Assembly (NCBI GenBank): GCA_015680685.1
Contig: MNCI01018064.1
Coordinates: 405,937-469,936, forward strand
DNA from: Gnetum montanum
Taxonomy: Eukaryota > Streptophyta > Gnetopsida > Gnetales > Gnetaceae
Reading direction: 5' to 3'
DNA: 64,000 bases
The translations under genes were made by a program, and so were the position numbers. The notes under the pieces were generated by a model. The model worked only from the letters and a program-made list of their open reading frames with translations. It searched no databases and was not told where the DNA came from. Of the stretch, positions 43,023 through 54,409 are shown one piece after another. How positions within the stretch are numbered: the first letter of the stretch is position 1; each line of letters starts with the position of its first letter.

Positions 43023-44430
43023 TATGGATGCATCGGACGTGGCGAGGTATATGGAGAAAGGCTTGTCCCTCTACGGTGGGTACACTATTGGTAGGTGGAA
43101 GAGTTCCTTTTTCAGGTTGTCAAAGGCTTGTTGACATTGGACTATCCACTTGAAGTCAAACCCTTTTCTCATAAGATGTTGCATGGGGTGTAGCTTATCA
43201 GTCAGTCTTGCTATGAACCTTCAAATGAATTGCACTCTACCTTGTCGACCACGTAACTCCTTTAGGTTTGTGGGGGGTGCTAGGTTGACAATAGCTTTGA
43301 CTTTGTCTAGGTCCACCCGTATTCCAACCTCTGATACTACAAACCTTAACATGCACCCGATCTTTACTCCAAAGACTCATTTCTTAGGATTGAGACGCAA
43401 ATTGTGCTTTTGACAACACTTGAGGACTAACTCTAGGTCGCGTGGGTGATGGGCCGCCTCTTTGGACTTAACTGCTATATCGTCTATGTAATCATTTAAC
43501 ATTTCTAGGATGTGGTTACTGAAAATCGCTGGTATGTTGCCCCAGCATTCTTGAGCCCAAAGGGCATCATGGTATAGTAGAAGGTTCCCCATGGATTCAT
43601 GAAGGTTGTTGACAGCTGGTGTTTTAGGTTGATGCGAATTTGATTATATCTGGAGAAGCCATCCATGAAGGATAGCAAATCATGCCCAGCCGTGGTGTCG
43701 ATAAGTTGATTGATGTTCAGTAGTGGAAAGTTATCCTTGATCATTGCCTTGTTAAAATCTCGAAAATCTATACACATTTGTATCCCTCCTATTTTCTTCG
43801 AAACCACAATGATGTTGGACACCCACTCTAAATAGTCGACTACACAGATGAAGCCTGCTCAGTACAACTTAGTGATTTTCTCCTTCATGGCTAGCACGAT
43901 TTCTAGCTTGATTTTACGTGCATTTTGCTTGACTTCCTTCACGTGGGGGTCTAGGACGATATTATGCTAAATCAACCATGGATCTAGACCTGGGATATCT
44001 TCATATGACCATGCGAAAACATCAACATGTTCTTGCAAGGTTTTAACTATGCCCTCATGTATTTGTGTATCTAGTAGAGAGCTGAGTCTTAATGTCTTTG
44101 CCTTCCTTCTTGTAAAGGTTATGGGTATCTTGATGAGTGGATCCTTGGTTACATCTCCAGCCTCCAAATCTAGGACATGGACTAGGTGTTTAGGCAAATC
44201 TGGGGGTGTTGGTTGCTATAGTATTAATCACAACTGACTCCCAATTAATCACATCAGGGTTTAGTTGTCTTGTAAGCTTGCCTTGTGGCCCTATCAATAT
44301 TAGAGACATGGACAGGGCATGGTGGGTTTCCATTTCTTGCTTAACCTGCCATCACAAGATGAGAGCCTGGGTAAGGGTCACCAAAGATTGTGCAGAACGT
44401 AAATCTGCAAAGCAACATTGAGATGCGACT
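43023..44430 (-). pseudogene. Reverse transcriptase of element E
   Basis: The linker VDVFAWSYEDIPGLDP (44197-43967) leads to the fingers KIGGIQMCIDFRDFNKAM, LLSFMDGFSRYNQI and YTMMPFGLKNAGATYQR (43822-43505). After a frameshift comes the catalytic box DYIDDIAVKSKEAAHH (43480-43440), with both aspartates present. The thumb (43370-43030) is degraded. Upstream, 44430-44200 reads as a linker (RQLNPDVINWESVVI) that starts just beside the antisense gene's promoter region. It is the only RT in E. Confidence 0.8.
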
Positions 44431-44439
44431 TGCTAAATA

Positions 44440-45137
44440 AGGCGATGTAAAGGTTGAGGATTTGCTTGCTTAGGGCCGTGGCGTACCACCCAGGCATAGG
44501 GATGTAGGATAGTTGAAGACATAGTCATTGTTGATGTAAATTGCGAAGTTTTGTATGGATGCTGAATCACTAATTTAAATGTCATTTTGGATTATCATAT
44601 TGTGACATGCAAAGTCTTGCTGTGCTAAATAACGATAAAAGAGATAGCATTGCGAGTATGAGACGTATCAGTTGGTTAATGCAGGAATGAAGGCACGAAA
44701 CTGTTAAGGACTATGCTATCCTTATGTCGAGGCATGCCAAGTGATTGCTGATGCAAGAAGCATAATTACTTTGTTTGACGTCATTGCAGATTGTAGCCAT
44801 TATTAGTTGAAATATTATCATATCATTTTTATTTTCGAGAAGGCCAGCAACTGACTTGGAGCATGCCGAGGTTTAAATGATAATAGTGTTGTGATGTCAT
44901 GGAGAGCATTCTATGCCACCTGCCACCCCCTGCCTTAATCAGAGAGAGAGAAAGGAAGTTTCCCCATTTTACTATTACTACCATAAATAGGGGTTGAATC
45001 TTGGTAATTTCGTTGTTTTTGCTCTAGAAGCACATAATCCTTGTCGGAGCACTTCGGCGATTTCGAAGTGTGGAGTCACTGTGTGAGTCCATATCGAGGT
45101 GAATTTCTACAAAGGTCATAAATTTGCTACGAGGGCT
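44440..45137 (+). promoter_or_regulatory. Putative promoter and 5' UTR of the antisense gene in element E
   Basis: This stretch has no coding frame matching RT or protease. A GA-rich run (44941-44960) is followed by a TATA box CATAAATAG (44982-44990) and, about 150 bp later, by the ATG at 45138. Spacing suits an RNA polymerase II core promoter with a 5' UTR near 45015-45137. It is functional by position only. Confidence 0.5.
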
Positions 45138-48100
45138 ATGGCTCCCAAGACTCAGTTGGTGCTCATGAAGGTCGGGGAGGCAAAGAAGGTTTTGAGACAT
45201 GGACCATGGACGAGCGTTCTGGTGCAAGAGGACACACTATTGTTCCAGTGAGTTTTATATGTCTCTTCCATTTCTTTCTCCTTGCACCTTCTACCCTCTT
45301 CCACTTTGGTTTTATGTCTTATTTGTTTTTCTATTGGTGTTTTCTGTGGTTGCGTCATTTTGTCTTTGCTGCTATTGCAGTCTTACTTTCTTTCGGTCAT
45401 CACTATTGTGCAAGGGTCTCGTTGTGGTTATATGCAAGGCCATTACTACTATGACTGTTGCCATGGCTGCGGGACCAAGGTCCTTTAAGCGCATGTTTTG
45501 TTTGGGTCTGCTATCAGTTATCTTATTGCTACGCCAAGTTACTTGCATGTTCTTGCTACACTAGACTTTTGCATCTTTGTTGTGCTATGATGAACATGGA
45601 TCATGCTATGCTTCACTTATGGTCGAGTAGGTGCTGCTACATCGTGCACATATTATGTTCATGTTTGATGTCACTGTCTGCTGTTTCCGTTATGCAGGGT
45701 AGGGCCAAGGTCTAGATTGATCATTTTGGATCTAGAAGGAGTTTTATGTCATGTAGGCGGGCCTATGGCCAACATTCCCCCTCCTTTGATATGTTTGGGA
45801 GGTTGAGCGGTTTGGTTTAGGGACGGGGCACGAGACTTCCTGTAATTCCTCCTTAGCCAGTTTAGTCTCATGGTTTGGTCCTCCTTGGATGAGACACGGG
45901 CATCTGGCATGATAGAGGCTTTACTGCCAGGGGCAAATTGGGGCATCCTAAGATATCTTTTTGACAACGTGACTTCAGGCAGGCCAGGAGGAGGGTCTTC
46001 CCCACACTCCATAGGGTTGAAGCACTTGGCCTGGATTTGGGACATGCCAAAATACCAATGTTATCATCCCTTCAACACATTGTACCTCGCATGCCATATG
46101 GCGACATATTTTCTGAACCCATAGGGGACCGTTTACTGTGTTGGTCGGTGAGCTTCACATCTCTATTTTTGTTGCGTGACATTGGCTATGCTCGGTCAAG
46201 GGTTGATAGCGTGCACTTGTCATCAGGTTCCATCTTTATGACGACGGGGTTCATGATTAGTTGGATGAATTGGCTATGGCATGACTAGCCCTACAAGAAT
46301 TTACCTCTGCCAAAAGCCTGTGAGCGGGCGTGATTACTCTTTGCAGGGAAGGATACCATCCCCTCTTACGCATGCTCACCTCTTTCTACAATAATTTCAG
46401 GATGAAAGATTGGCTAGACAAGGAGTGGAGGGAACCTTTTTAGCAAGTTACGCTCGAAGCAGTCTTAGCGGCTAAACTCCCACTATTCCCCTCACCATAT
46501 AGGCCTGGTGGGTTAACAAGAGGGTGTCGTTTTTTTTAAGGTATGCTTTGTGATTATTGCCGTAGGAGCGAAGAAGCCTCACAAAGTGATGGTGGTGACT
46601 GCCAGAGGGCAAAGGGAAAACATCTATTTCAAATACGGTGAGGTATCAGCAAGCCAGAGCTGGTTGGAATGAGGGGCTTCAGGCCCCTTTCTTAGAAGAA
46701 TTCAGATGGCCGGACTTATGGATTTGTTTATGGCATCGAATTCAGGCGTTCCTGCTACCAAGATGCTTTCCTGGTCAACTCCTTTTCTGGGCAAGTGAGT
46801 CGCTTTCGCACATACGTGCAGGGTGTGCGGGTGGTCATTGACATTAACGAGCAACTATTTGCAGATCTATTTGGCATTCCTAATGATGGTGCTAATGTGA
46901 TGTCGAAGGGCAAGCAGGAGTTGACCCTCCATAAGCAGCATATTGAGGAGTAGCTGAGGCTCACCAAGGAGTGGAAAGGGTTCCCTATGGAAAAGCTCAA
47001 GGACGGTCCTGCCATGGGGATATACCCAATCTTTTGTGCTCATGCATTCCCTCAACTGCTCACCTAAGGAAAGGTTTTGGGGCTTAGGTAGGCTTGGGTA
47101 ATGTGGGAAGTCATGGAGGAAGGGGTCCATTATAACTGGGCCGAATTCTTGTGTAATGGTTTGCAGGGTAAGATTTTGGGGCTCCGTGAGCAAACAGAGT
47201 CCTATTCTAACATGCACTACACCTTCTATATTGGCTGTTTAAAGCACTTTGTGGAGTTCCTGGTGGTCCAGGAGGATGGGGTCTGGTTCGAGCTGGATCG
47301 TGAACAGATCCCCAAGCTGTGGATTCAACAGGTCTTTCGGACCATGCAAGCCCAGGCTCCCCCGGAGATGGTTGGGGATTCATTTTCTATAATGACTAAA
47401 GGTTTGAAAGTTCGTAGCGCTTGTGGCCAGGATAGTGTAGGGGAGACTCCCCCTACCATACTTGGCAATGCGACCCAGGGTGATTGTCTTATGGCTGAGG
47501 TTGTTCCTGCAGAGTTGCGAAGAAAGAGATCTTCCCTTGCTAGGGAAAGCCTTCGTGAAGAGGAGCGATGACCGCGGTTCAATTTGCGGTGAACGCAACC
47601 CCCTATTGTTGAGCATTTAGAATGCTAATTATTCCATGCGTAGCTAAGTGGTGCTTTGTGGCATGGTGTCAGTTTTGAGCTAATCAACTTTGATTTATTA
47701 TGTGTATACCCTTTACGAACAGTAGAAGAAGAAGGCGAGGAGGAAGGTGATGAGGAAGTGTCGGCCCTTAGACCGAGGGTGATAAATAGAGAGATAGGGG
47801 GCCCAGGTTTGGAAGAGAGGGCCTCGGCTAGGGATACTAGGGCTCTTATCTTTGGGGCAAGGGCTCTTGCCATTAGGGAGCCTCTTCCTACCAATGAAGA
47901 GATGTCTTTCCAAAATAGAAAAGATGCTACCCTCCTGAAAGGGAAGGCACCAGTTCTTGAGGTAGGAGTTCCTAAGGACCTGGCTGGGCCTTCTATAGAA
48001 CCTACCGCGATTGTCTTGCACCAGCACAATGTAAGACAATAGCTGAATTTTGGTGAGTTTATGCTTTGGATGTACCCTACCGTAGTCCTCTTCGGCTATT

Positions 48101-49381
48101 GTTGTCATGCTAAATTGCGTAACAGGTGCTACCGCTGATGTACTAGGATCTTCTGTGCCCCGGACGGAGTCATGGACTAAAATTCTTGACAAATTTACGT
48201 TTTTTCAAGGGCTAATGGATGACATGATCAAACACCTTCAATAGGTGGATCCTTGTGCGGGTGAGTAGGAGTGTAAACAACCCCTATGCTGCTATGCTAC
48301 AACTCTTAAATGTATTAATTTATGTTATGTTTTCGTGATTGCTATACTTTCTATAGCCTCCCGACTCAACCTATGGAAATTGGCATGGTGCCCACACTTT
48401 CGTCCATCGTGACTGAAGTGCCTCGTTGTGTATTTGATGAGGCTTACAAATGTGTTTGCACTCAGCATGCTCCCTATGGGAATGTAGATGTATCAACGAG
48501 GAATTGTGGAAATGAGCCCATAGGAGTGAGCAGAGAGAGACAGGACTGGCTGCTGAGGTGGAGAACCTCAAGTCGAGGATCGATTTCCTCGTAAACCGTA
48601 GTCTCGACCCTATGGAGTCGTAAAGGGCTATGGTTGATCACACTAGATTTTGGACTGTCATCCGTTACAACGTAGAATCCACCCACGAAGTAGCCAAACA
48701 GCAGATGCAAATGAATTTGCTGGCCCAGAAGTGCCAAGATATGAAGGACATCAGCACCAAGATCTTCGAATGGGGGAAGGCCAGGAAGGGACCACAAGTA
48801 TACATACAAGCAAGAAAATAAAACCCATCGAAGGCTGTATAAAGACACTGCTGTGGAGGCATTCTCATACGAGGCGTTTGTGAAGGCCATCGGTGCTTTT
48901 GAGGCTTATGCCAAATTTAAAGAGTAGTTGCAGGTCACGGAATCTCCAAATTTGGGGGTGACCCTTCCTACAGGGAAGACTGCCACCACCTCCCTTTCCC
49001 CGAGACCTCTAAGATGAACAACTTTGAAAAGGGAGAAAGTTGCCACTACTAATGCTAAACCTAATGACACGCCTTGGATGAATATCTCGATGGAGGAGAT
49101 TAAGCGTCATCTCAGGCTTGGTCTAGACCAGATACCTCTTGTGACGGATGCAAGCTCCCCTTAGGTTAGTTGCTTTGATGCTTTGCTACAGCTGTCATTT
49201 GTTGCATTTGTTTCCCCTACTAACTACTTTATCCTTTGGGGTGCAGGCTCTTAACGAGGATGTGAGGCCCGTGGAGGGAAGGAATGAGGTGTTGGCGAGG
49301 GGTAATATGGGAGCAGACGATGTGCAAGTGAATGAGGTAGAGACAAACGGTGAAGGAAATGCGAACGGGGATGGCTTGTGA
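45138..49381 (+). pseudogene. Multi-exon gene antisense to element E, between protease and RT
   Basis: ATG at 45138 opens MAPKTQLVLMKVGEAKK. Approximate exons: 45138-45247 (donor GTGAGT), 45698-46147 (GTGAGC), 46347-46535 (GTATGC), 46571-46638, 46694-47588, 47723-48030 (GTAAGA), 48126-48260 (GTGAGT), 48357-49164 (GTTAGT) and 49247-49381, each acceptor ending AG. The last intron has a CTAAC branch-like site. Peptides: FYNNFRMKDWLDKEW, VIDINEQLFADLFGIPN, GCLKHFVEFLVVQEDGVWFE, an acidic EEEGEEEGDEE run, then a coiled-coil-like AAEVENLKSRIDFL and KQQMQMNLLAQK, ending GEGNANGDGL-stop. The LFGIP segment recalls the putative plant transposon domain. Internal stops are mostly C-to-T type, and some exon phases do not match, so it is decayed or my boundaries are off. 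Function unknown. Antisense ORFs are known in some Tat elements, usually near the 3' LTR. Confidence 0.6.
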
Positions 49382-49769
49382 GAGCATGAGGGTGGATCCC
49401 CCCTCTCTTCTTTTTTCTTGGAAGAATTTATAGAGACCACCAATAGGCAAAAAATTTTGACTGAAATGCAAAATTCCAGAAAGGAAAAGATCGATTTCGT
49501 GTTATTATGTGTGTTATATGAAGTTTTTGTACTCTGGTATGCTAATTTTAGGCCATTTCAGGCTGTTTGCATAATGAATAAAGTAGCGGTGACAATGCTA
49601 GTTTTAAGCCTTTTTAGGCTGTTTGTTAGTTTTAGGCCATTTTAGGCCGTTTGTTAGTTTTAGGCCATTTTGGGCCATTTGAGTGTTGTGCCGAAAAGAC
49701 GACACCCTGGCAAGTTAAGTAGAAAGCGAATATACGAGGATGGCGACTGGGTGAGAGGTCGTAAGGCTT
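49382..49769 (+). other. 3' end of the antisense gene with polyA signal and 30-bp tandem repeats
   Basis: After the TGA at 49379 there is an AATAAA at 49577-49582. Around it (49538-49682) are about five imperfect units of TTAGTTTTAGGCCATTTTAG plus a GGCYGTTTG ending. No protease residue is encoded until about 49770 on the other strand, so this gap belongs to the antisense gene or to a sense intron. Confidence 0.55.
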
Positions 49770-50610
49770 CTATGCTACGCGTAGCTGTCTCCTGACCTTT
49801 TGTGGGTTGATAGGGACGTAAGGTCGAGGCGTTTTGCCAGGGCCTTCGCTCATGCTACCATCCTCCGCTTGAAAGGGCAACTCCACCCAGACGCTTTCTA
49901 CCTGGGGGTCACTTCGTTGGGCCGATCCCTTTGCTATATGGTTGGTACATGCATGGACAAGCACTTCATCTTCAAAGGTTGTAACCTCTGAACCTTGCTC
50001 TATGTTTAGGTTAGTAATTGCTTGCGTTACCACCCCGTCACCATGGATTATCACCTCTCTACCCTCGTATGGTAAGTGGATTTCCTGGTGTATAGGTGAG
50101 GAAACTGCCCCGAGTTGTGCTAACCACGATCTTCCCAAGATTAGGTTAAACCCGGGCATTTCTTTGACTACGATGAATGTTGGGTCTATGGGGAGCTCGT
50201 TCCTTGCTACGAAGTTTACATGAACTGTGCCTTTTACCAGGACACATGCCCCGTTGAAGGACCATAGGCACGACGTTGTTGTTGGTTTGATCTAATCGAC
50301 CAACCCCAGTTTCTCTATGATAGACAAAGAGATGATGTTTGTGGCTGCCCCATCATCAACATGCACCTTTTGGATTCGGTATTGACTGACCTGAATCATG
50401 ATGAAGAGAGGCACCGTAGTTACTTGGCCCTTTTTAGGATCTTCCTTAAGGGCTTTGTTGCTGAAAGTTAGTGAAGCTACAGATTCCATAGGTATGGAGG
50501 GGAGTATGACTAAGTGGATCATTTTCTCGTTTGCCGGCATGTTCTCATCGACCGGGATTGTCATTAACATGCGGACTAGAGCCTCGTGGTGAGGGACTGA
50601 TACCATGACT
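49770..50610 (-). pseudogene. Protease of element E
   Basis: Minus-strand frame: VSQYRIQKVHVDDGAATNII holds the active site as D-D-G (canonical D-S/T-G; this middle residue varies in Tat proteases). After about 130 bp comes PGFNLILGRSWLAQLGAVSS and an acidic tail ending VRRQLRVA at 49770. It is in the expected place after gag, but the next pol domain is 5.3 kb away. Interrupted at 50290-50160 by a stop or frameshift. Confidence 0.7.
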
Positions 50611-53579
50611 AAGTCATATAGGCTTCACATGGTATTTTTTTTTGCCTTAGGGTTTGTCCAACCTAGGTTATTGCATTCAAGAAGTCTTGGCCACTCGTCT
50701 ATTTGACGCTCTCCTCCTCGATTCATCCTAGAAGAAGAATCTCTCGAGGGAAGATGGCCCTAGCCCCAAACCCAAGTTCAAATTTTTGGTGACAGGATAT
50801 CATAGGTTGTGTGCTTGCGTCGACCTTCGTCCTTGGTGATGAAGGTGTAAATTTAAAGGGCGAAGGCATGGTTTTAGAGACACTTTTGATGGTATTCCTC
50901 TTTGACACCTCACCCGTCAGGTAGGTTTCTCGCGTTGTAGGGTGAGGAAGTTGTTTGTTGCTACATGGGATGGGGGCTGTCGAAGACGCTGGTGTCCTAA
51001 TGAAAAATGGGGCTAGAGGTGTTAACGGATGGGGTTGCATGGCCCCGCCAGAGGGTGGTGCAGAGGCAGATGCTCATGGTGGGGCTTTCAAGATGAAGAG
51101 CAACTATGGGCTTGGACCGGCCATTGGTGGCATGGACATACTACGCTGAGGCACATGAATCACAAATGGTTGGAAGGATGGTGTGGGATCATTATCAATA
51201 CCGATGGCATTGATTATGTAATCCGTGTTGAGTGGGTCGGTATAGACGTACATGGATTGGTTTTCAGGACATACTGGGCTACTTTCATCTAGCACCAAAT
51301 GCCCTAGGTCAATCAGTCTTTGGATGTCATCCTGCAACGATAGACAATAATCCGTGGTATGACCACATAGTTGATGGTAGTCATAAAACCTATCCAACCT
51401 AAAACCTTTAGGAACTGGAGGTTCATTGGGCAAGGCTAAAGAGGGATTTCTAAGGAGCTCGCAGTAGCGTCGATGCCTCATGTTTGCCTCTTCTGACATC
51501 TGCTTGTGTTGAATGTATCCCGCTGCCAATAGTTGCTTCAAGAGTTCTAAAGGTTTAAGGGGAAATGGAGTATATTTTGAACGGTCTTTGCGTTCAAAAT
51601 TAGGTTTAGTGTATGCAGATGTCTTGGGTGTGGGGGCAGTAGGTTGTAATGCTTGGCCTGGCTTAGGCCCTGAGTCGGTTGCAGGTACGGTCGGTTTCTT
51701 GTTATTCTTGTTTCCGTTGTTACTATGTTTAGGTTTAGCCTCAGCTGCCATAACAACCACCATGGTTGTTGGGGCCTTACCTTTGTCATTCTTTGCAAAA
51801 CTGTTCCTATAAGTGACATAAGATGGGTCTTTACTTTCCTCGACTACATCTTGTATGCTTTTCGTCTGAGCAAAAGCTTGACTAAGTGAGCATGGAGCAA
51901 GGTAATATAGTTTTGACTTGATGAAGTTGTTCATTGCACCTTTAAAGACAGATAAAAAATGAGCCTCTTCGATAGGTTCACGGATTTCGTTAAGGGTTGC
52001 GCTCCATCGTTGAATGAATTTTTGGACTGGTTCTAGTGGGTCTTACTTCATGCTCATTAGCTGATCCAGTGTGGTTTCTGGCTTCAAGTTATACTTGAAG
52101 CGTGTCACAAACTGGGTCAAGAGTTCTTCCAAAGTCGAAATGGACGAACCTGGCGATGCACGATACCAATCTAGGGCTTTTCTGGCTAGGGACATGGTGA
52201 AGACACGAATGATCGTGTGCAGCCATTGTTGCAGTAATAAAGACTCTGACTAGAAAGTGATGAGATGTGTATTAGGATCTCCTTCTCCATCGTACTTCGT
52301 GAAGTGTAGGAGGGACATCCTGGGTGGTAATATTAAGGCAGGGATTACAGGATTGACAGGGTCATCTTGGTAAAAGTCCATGACTCATACCGTATCGGAC
52401 CCAATAGCTTTGAGGCATTTTACTTCCTCGGTTAGGGCCTGAATAAGCTAAAAAACTTGGTCCAGACTCGGGGATGTTGTAGAGGTCTGAGGGACTGCAG
52501 GTGTGACCCCCACAAGTGGCATGGTAGCGGTGGCAATTTGATCCATCGGCTGTGTTGTTGGGGCCGCCCCTACTAAAGGTGTTGTTTGTGTTGTCCACCA
52601 TCTGGTGGGTGGTATCATCGGTGCGGTGATAGCAGGATAAGCTGCCGAGTAGGCTATTTGAGTCACCAGTGGAACCCCCATGGGCCCGCACCAGATTATG
52701 CCATTTGGGGGGTTGAGTAGACCTGAGGGTGAGTGTAATGAGACATCTATGATGGTTGCGGAATAGACAAAGAAGCGAACAGAGGCCACCACATGGATAG
52801 GCCTGGGCCCACCACAGTGGGTGGGACGGTCGCATATGTAGGAATTGGTATGGGAGTTAGGTGTGGTTGTAGAGTAGGTGCAGTATGGACGTACGGTAGA
52901 GTGGTCATGATAGATGTGTTGCATGTTGTGATAGCGTGTTGATAAATAGCTTGCGGTGGCATAGTTGCTGCAGGTGCAACTGGGTGATAGGGGTGATGAG
53001 GTGCTAGGAACGTAGCATGACTACCTACTATAGTTGTAGTTGTAGATTGCTGAAGCGTAGGCAGATGACAAAGGGGGTGGTGATAGACAGCGGGTTGGCC
53101 CAGAAGGACTGCGTAGGTGGGACAGGAATGGGGTTGGGCAGGCCTCCCTCATCAGATTGGGAATCAAGTTCCTCCTGCCCATCTTGAAAGGCATCATCCT
53201 AGTTGGACGTTGTGTCTTGTTGCCCCCTGAGCCTTTTCAATTGGATTAGTTGATCTAGCAGCCTTTGGTTCGCTTGTGTCAAAGGCAGGGAAATGCCTTG
53301 GTTAGGAACGAATTCCTTGCCATTGCAGTAAGCGAACTTGAAGCTACATTCTTCTTCGACTTCATGTAAATCTAAGGGCAGGTTAGCCTGCACCTTCACA
53401 CAAAGGAAATTGTAATGCTCGTGTTGCTGGGCTAGGCCCTCAGGTCCTCGATTTTGGATCCTAAGAGACCGACGTGCTTCTAGTGTTGGATTCAACCATT
53501 ATTTGGCACCAGTAGTGCCTTGGGCAATGAAGGGCATCTCCATGTTGGAGATATCAACAACGGTAGTGGCAGAAGTCAT
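50611..53579 (-). pseudogene. gag of element E
   Basis: ATG at 53579 opens MTSATTVVDISNMEMPFIAQ. A Gln/Leu-rich N-terminus (QANQRLLDQLIQLKRL) and a long Pro/Thr/Ala linker (53150-52450) precede the capsid-like core at 52440-51930: KYDGEGDPNTHLITF, SLARKALDWYRASPGSSIST and FVTRFKYNLKP. The frame 51934-51104 continues with a Lys/Asn/Pro linker and RLDRFYDYHQLCGHTTDYCL, a C-x5-H/H...C-type motif common to Tat gags in place of a CCHC knuckle, then IQRLIDLGHLVLDE. At least one frameshift between 53199 and 51934 and several stops inactivate it. Confidence 0.75.
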
Positions 53580-53654
53580 CGTTAAGCAAGTGATTATGTG
53601 AGAATGCTAAAAAATGTAGAAGAGCAGAAGGATAAACAAGAAACAAAAACATGT

Positions 53655-54375
53655 GGGTTTTCTTCCTGTAGGATCCCAAAGGGACCGTGGAAGCAGCTGA
53701 CCTACGCCACATAAGACAAAAACAACCTTAAAGGGTGTCATGTTTGTGCTTATGCTAGCTAGGGCGCAGGATGCATGTGGGACTACTATAGAGGAAGCAA
53801 GTTAAATCATCGTCTAAAGGCCTATTATCTCATAGGGTTTCGGAGGAACCATCGAGGTGACCGATCTACACCACACGATGTGCAAACAACCACAAAGGGT
53901 GTCGAGTCTACGCTAATGCAAGTCGGGATGTGGAAGGCATACGAGACTACCGTAAGACGAGCAAATTAATTAGCGACCAAGTAAATTTTGTGTCTTGCAG
54001 GATCCTGGAGGGACCATCGAGGCGACTGTTCTGTACTACACGGAATGAGGTACAAAACATAGGTGAGAAAATCATAGGATGGGCAAGTTAATTAGTAATT
54101 AGGTAGGTTTTATGTCTCACAGGATCCCAGAGGGACCGTCCAGGTGACCGATCTACACCGCCTGGGGCGGGGTGTAGTACGCATGCAAGACGATCGTAGA
54201 ATGAGCTAGTTAACCGACGATCGGAGGTCTTGTGTTCTGTGGGGCTTTGGAGGAACCATTGAGGCGACCGATTTGCGCTACATAGAATGCAAAAAACTGC
54301 AAGAGGGTGTCATGTCTACGCTCATGTGTATCAGGGAATAGAAGGCTCATAGAACTACTATGACACGTGGCAAAG
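53655..54375 (-). repeat. Leader tandem repeats of element E
   Basis: Five imperfect units begin near 53666, 53826, 53990, 54112 and 54233, each with GGATCC(C/T)-like text, then AGGGACC or GGAACC, ATCGAGGCGACCGAT, and later GACTACCGTA and GCAAGTTAATTAG. Period varies from about 120 to 165 bp because of internal deletions. They fill the interval from primer site to gag. Repeats in 5' leaders of retroelements can hold packaging or dimerisation signals (inference). Confidence 0.75.
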
Positions 54376-54384
54376 GCATGAATA

Positions 54385-54403
54385 GGCCCTCCTTCTAGCA
54401 CCA
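54385..54403 (-). other. Primer-binding site of element E
   Basis: The minus strand reads TGGTGCTAGAAGGAGGGCC six bases inside the LTR end. It begins TGG as required to pair with a tRNA CCA end, and differs from the tRNA-Asp-type site of A-D. I cannot assign the tRNA. Confidence 0.6.
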
Positions 54404-54409
54404 GAAAAC

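Noticed and set aside
46755-48192. Long minus-strand open frames in the E protease-RT interval (for example 46867-47217, 47625-48029, 47713-48192)
   Set aside because: They overlap the plus-strand exons, change frame at each splice site and show no retroelement motif; they look like antisense shadows of the plus-strand gene.
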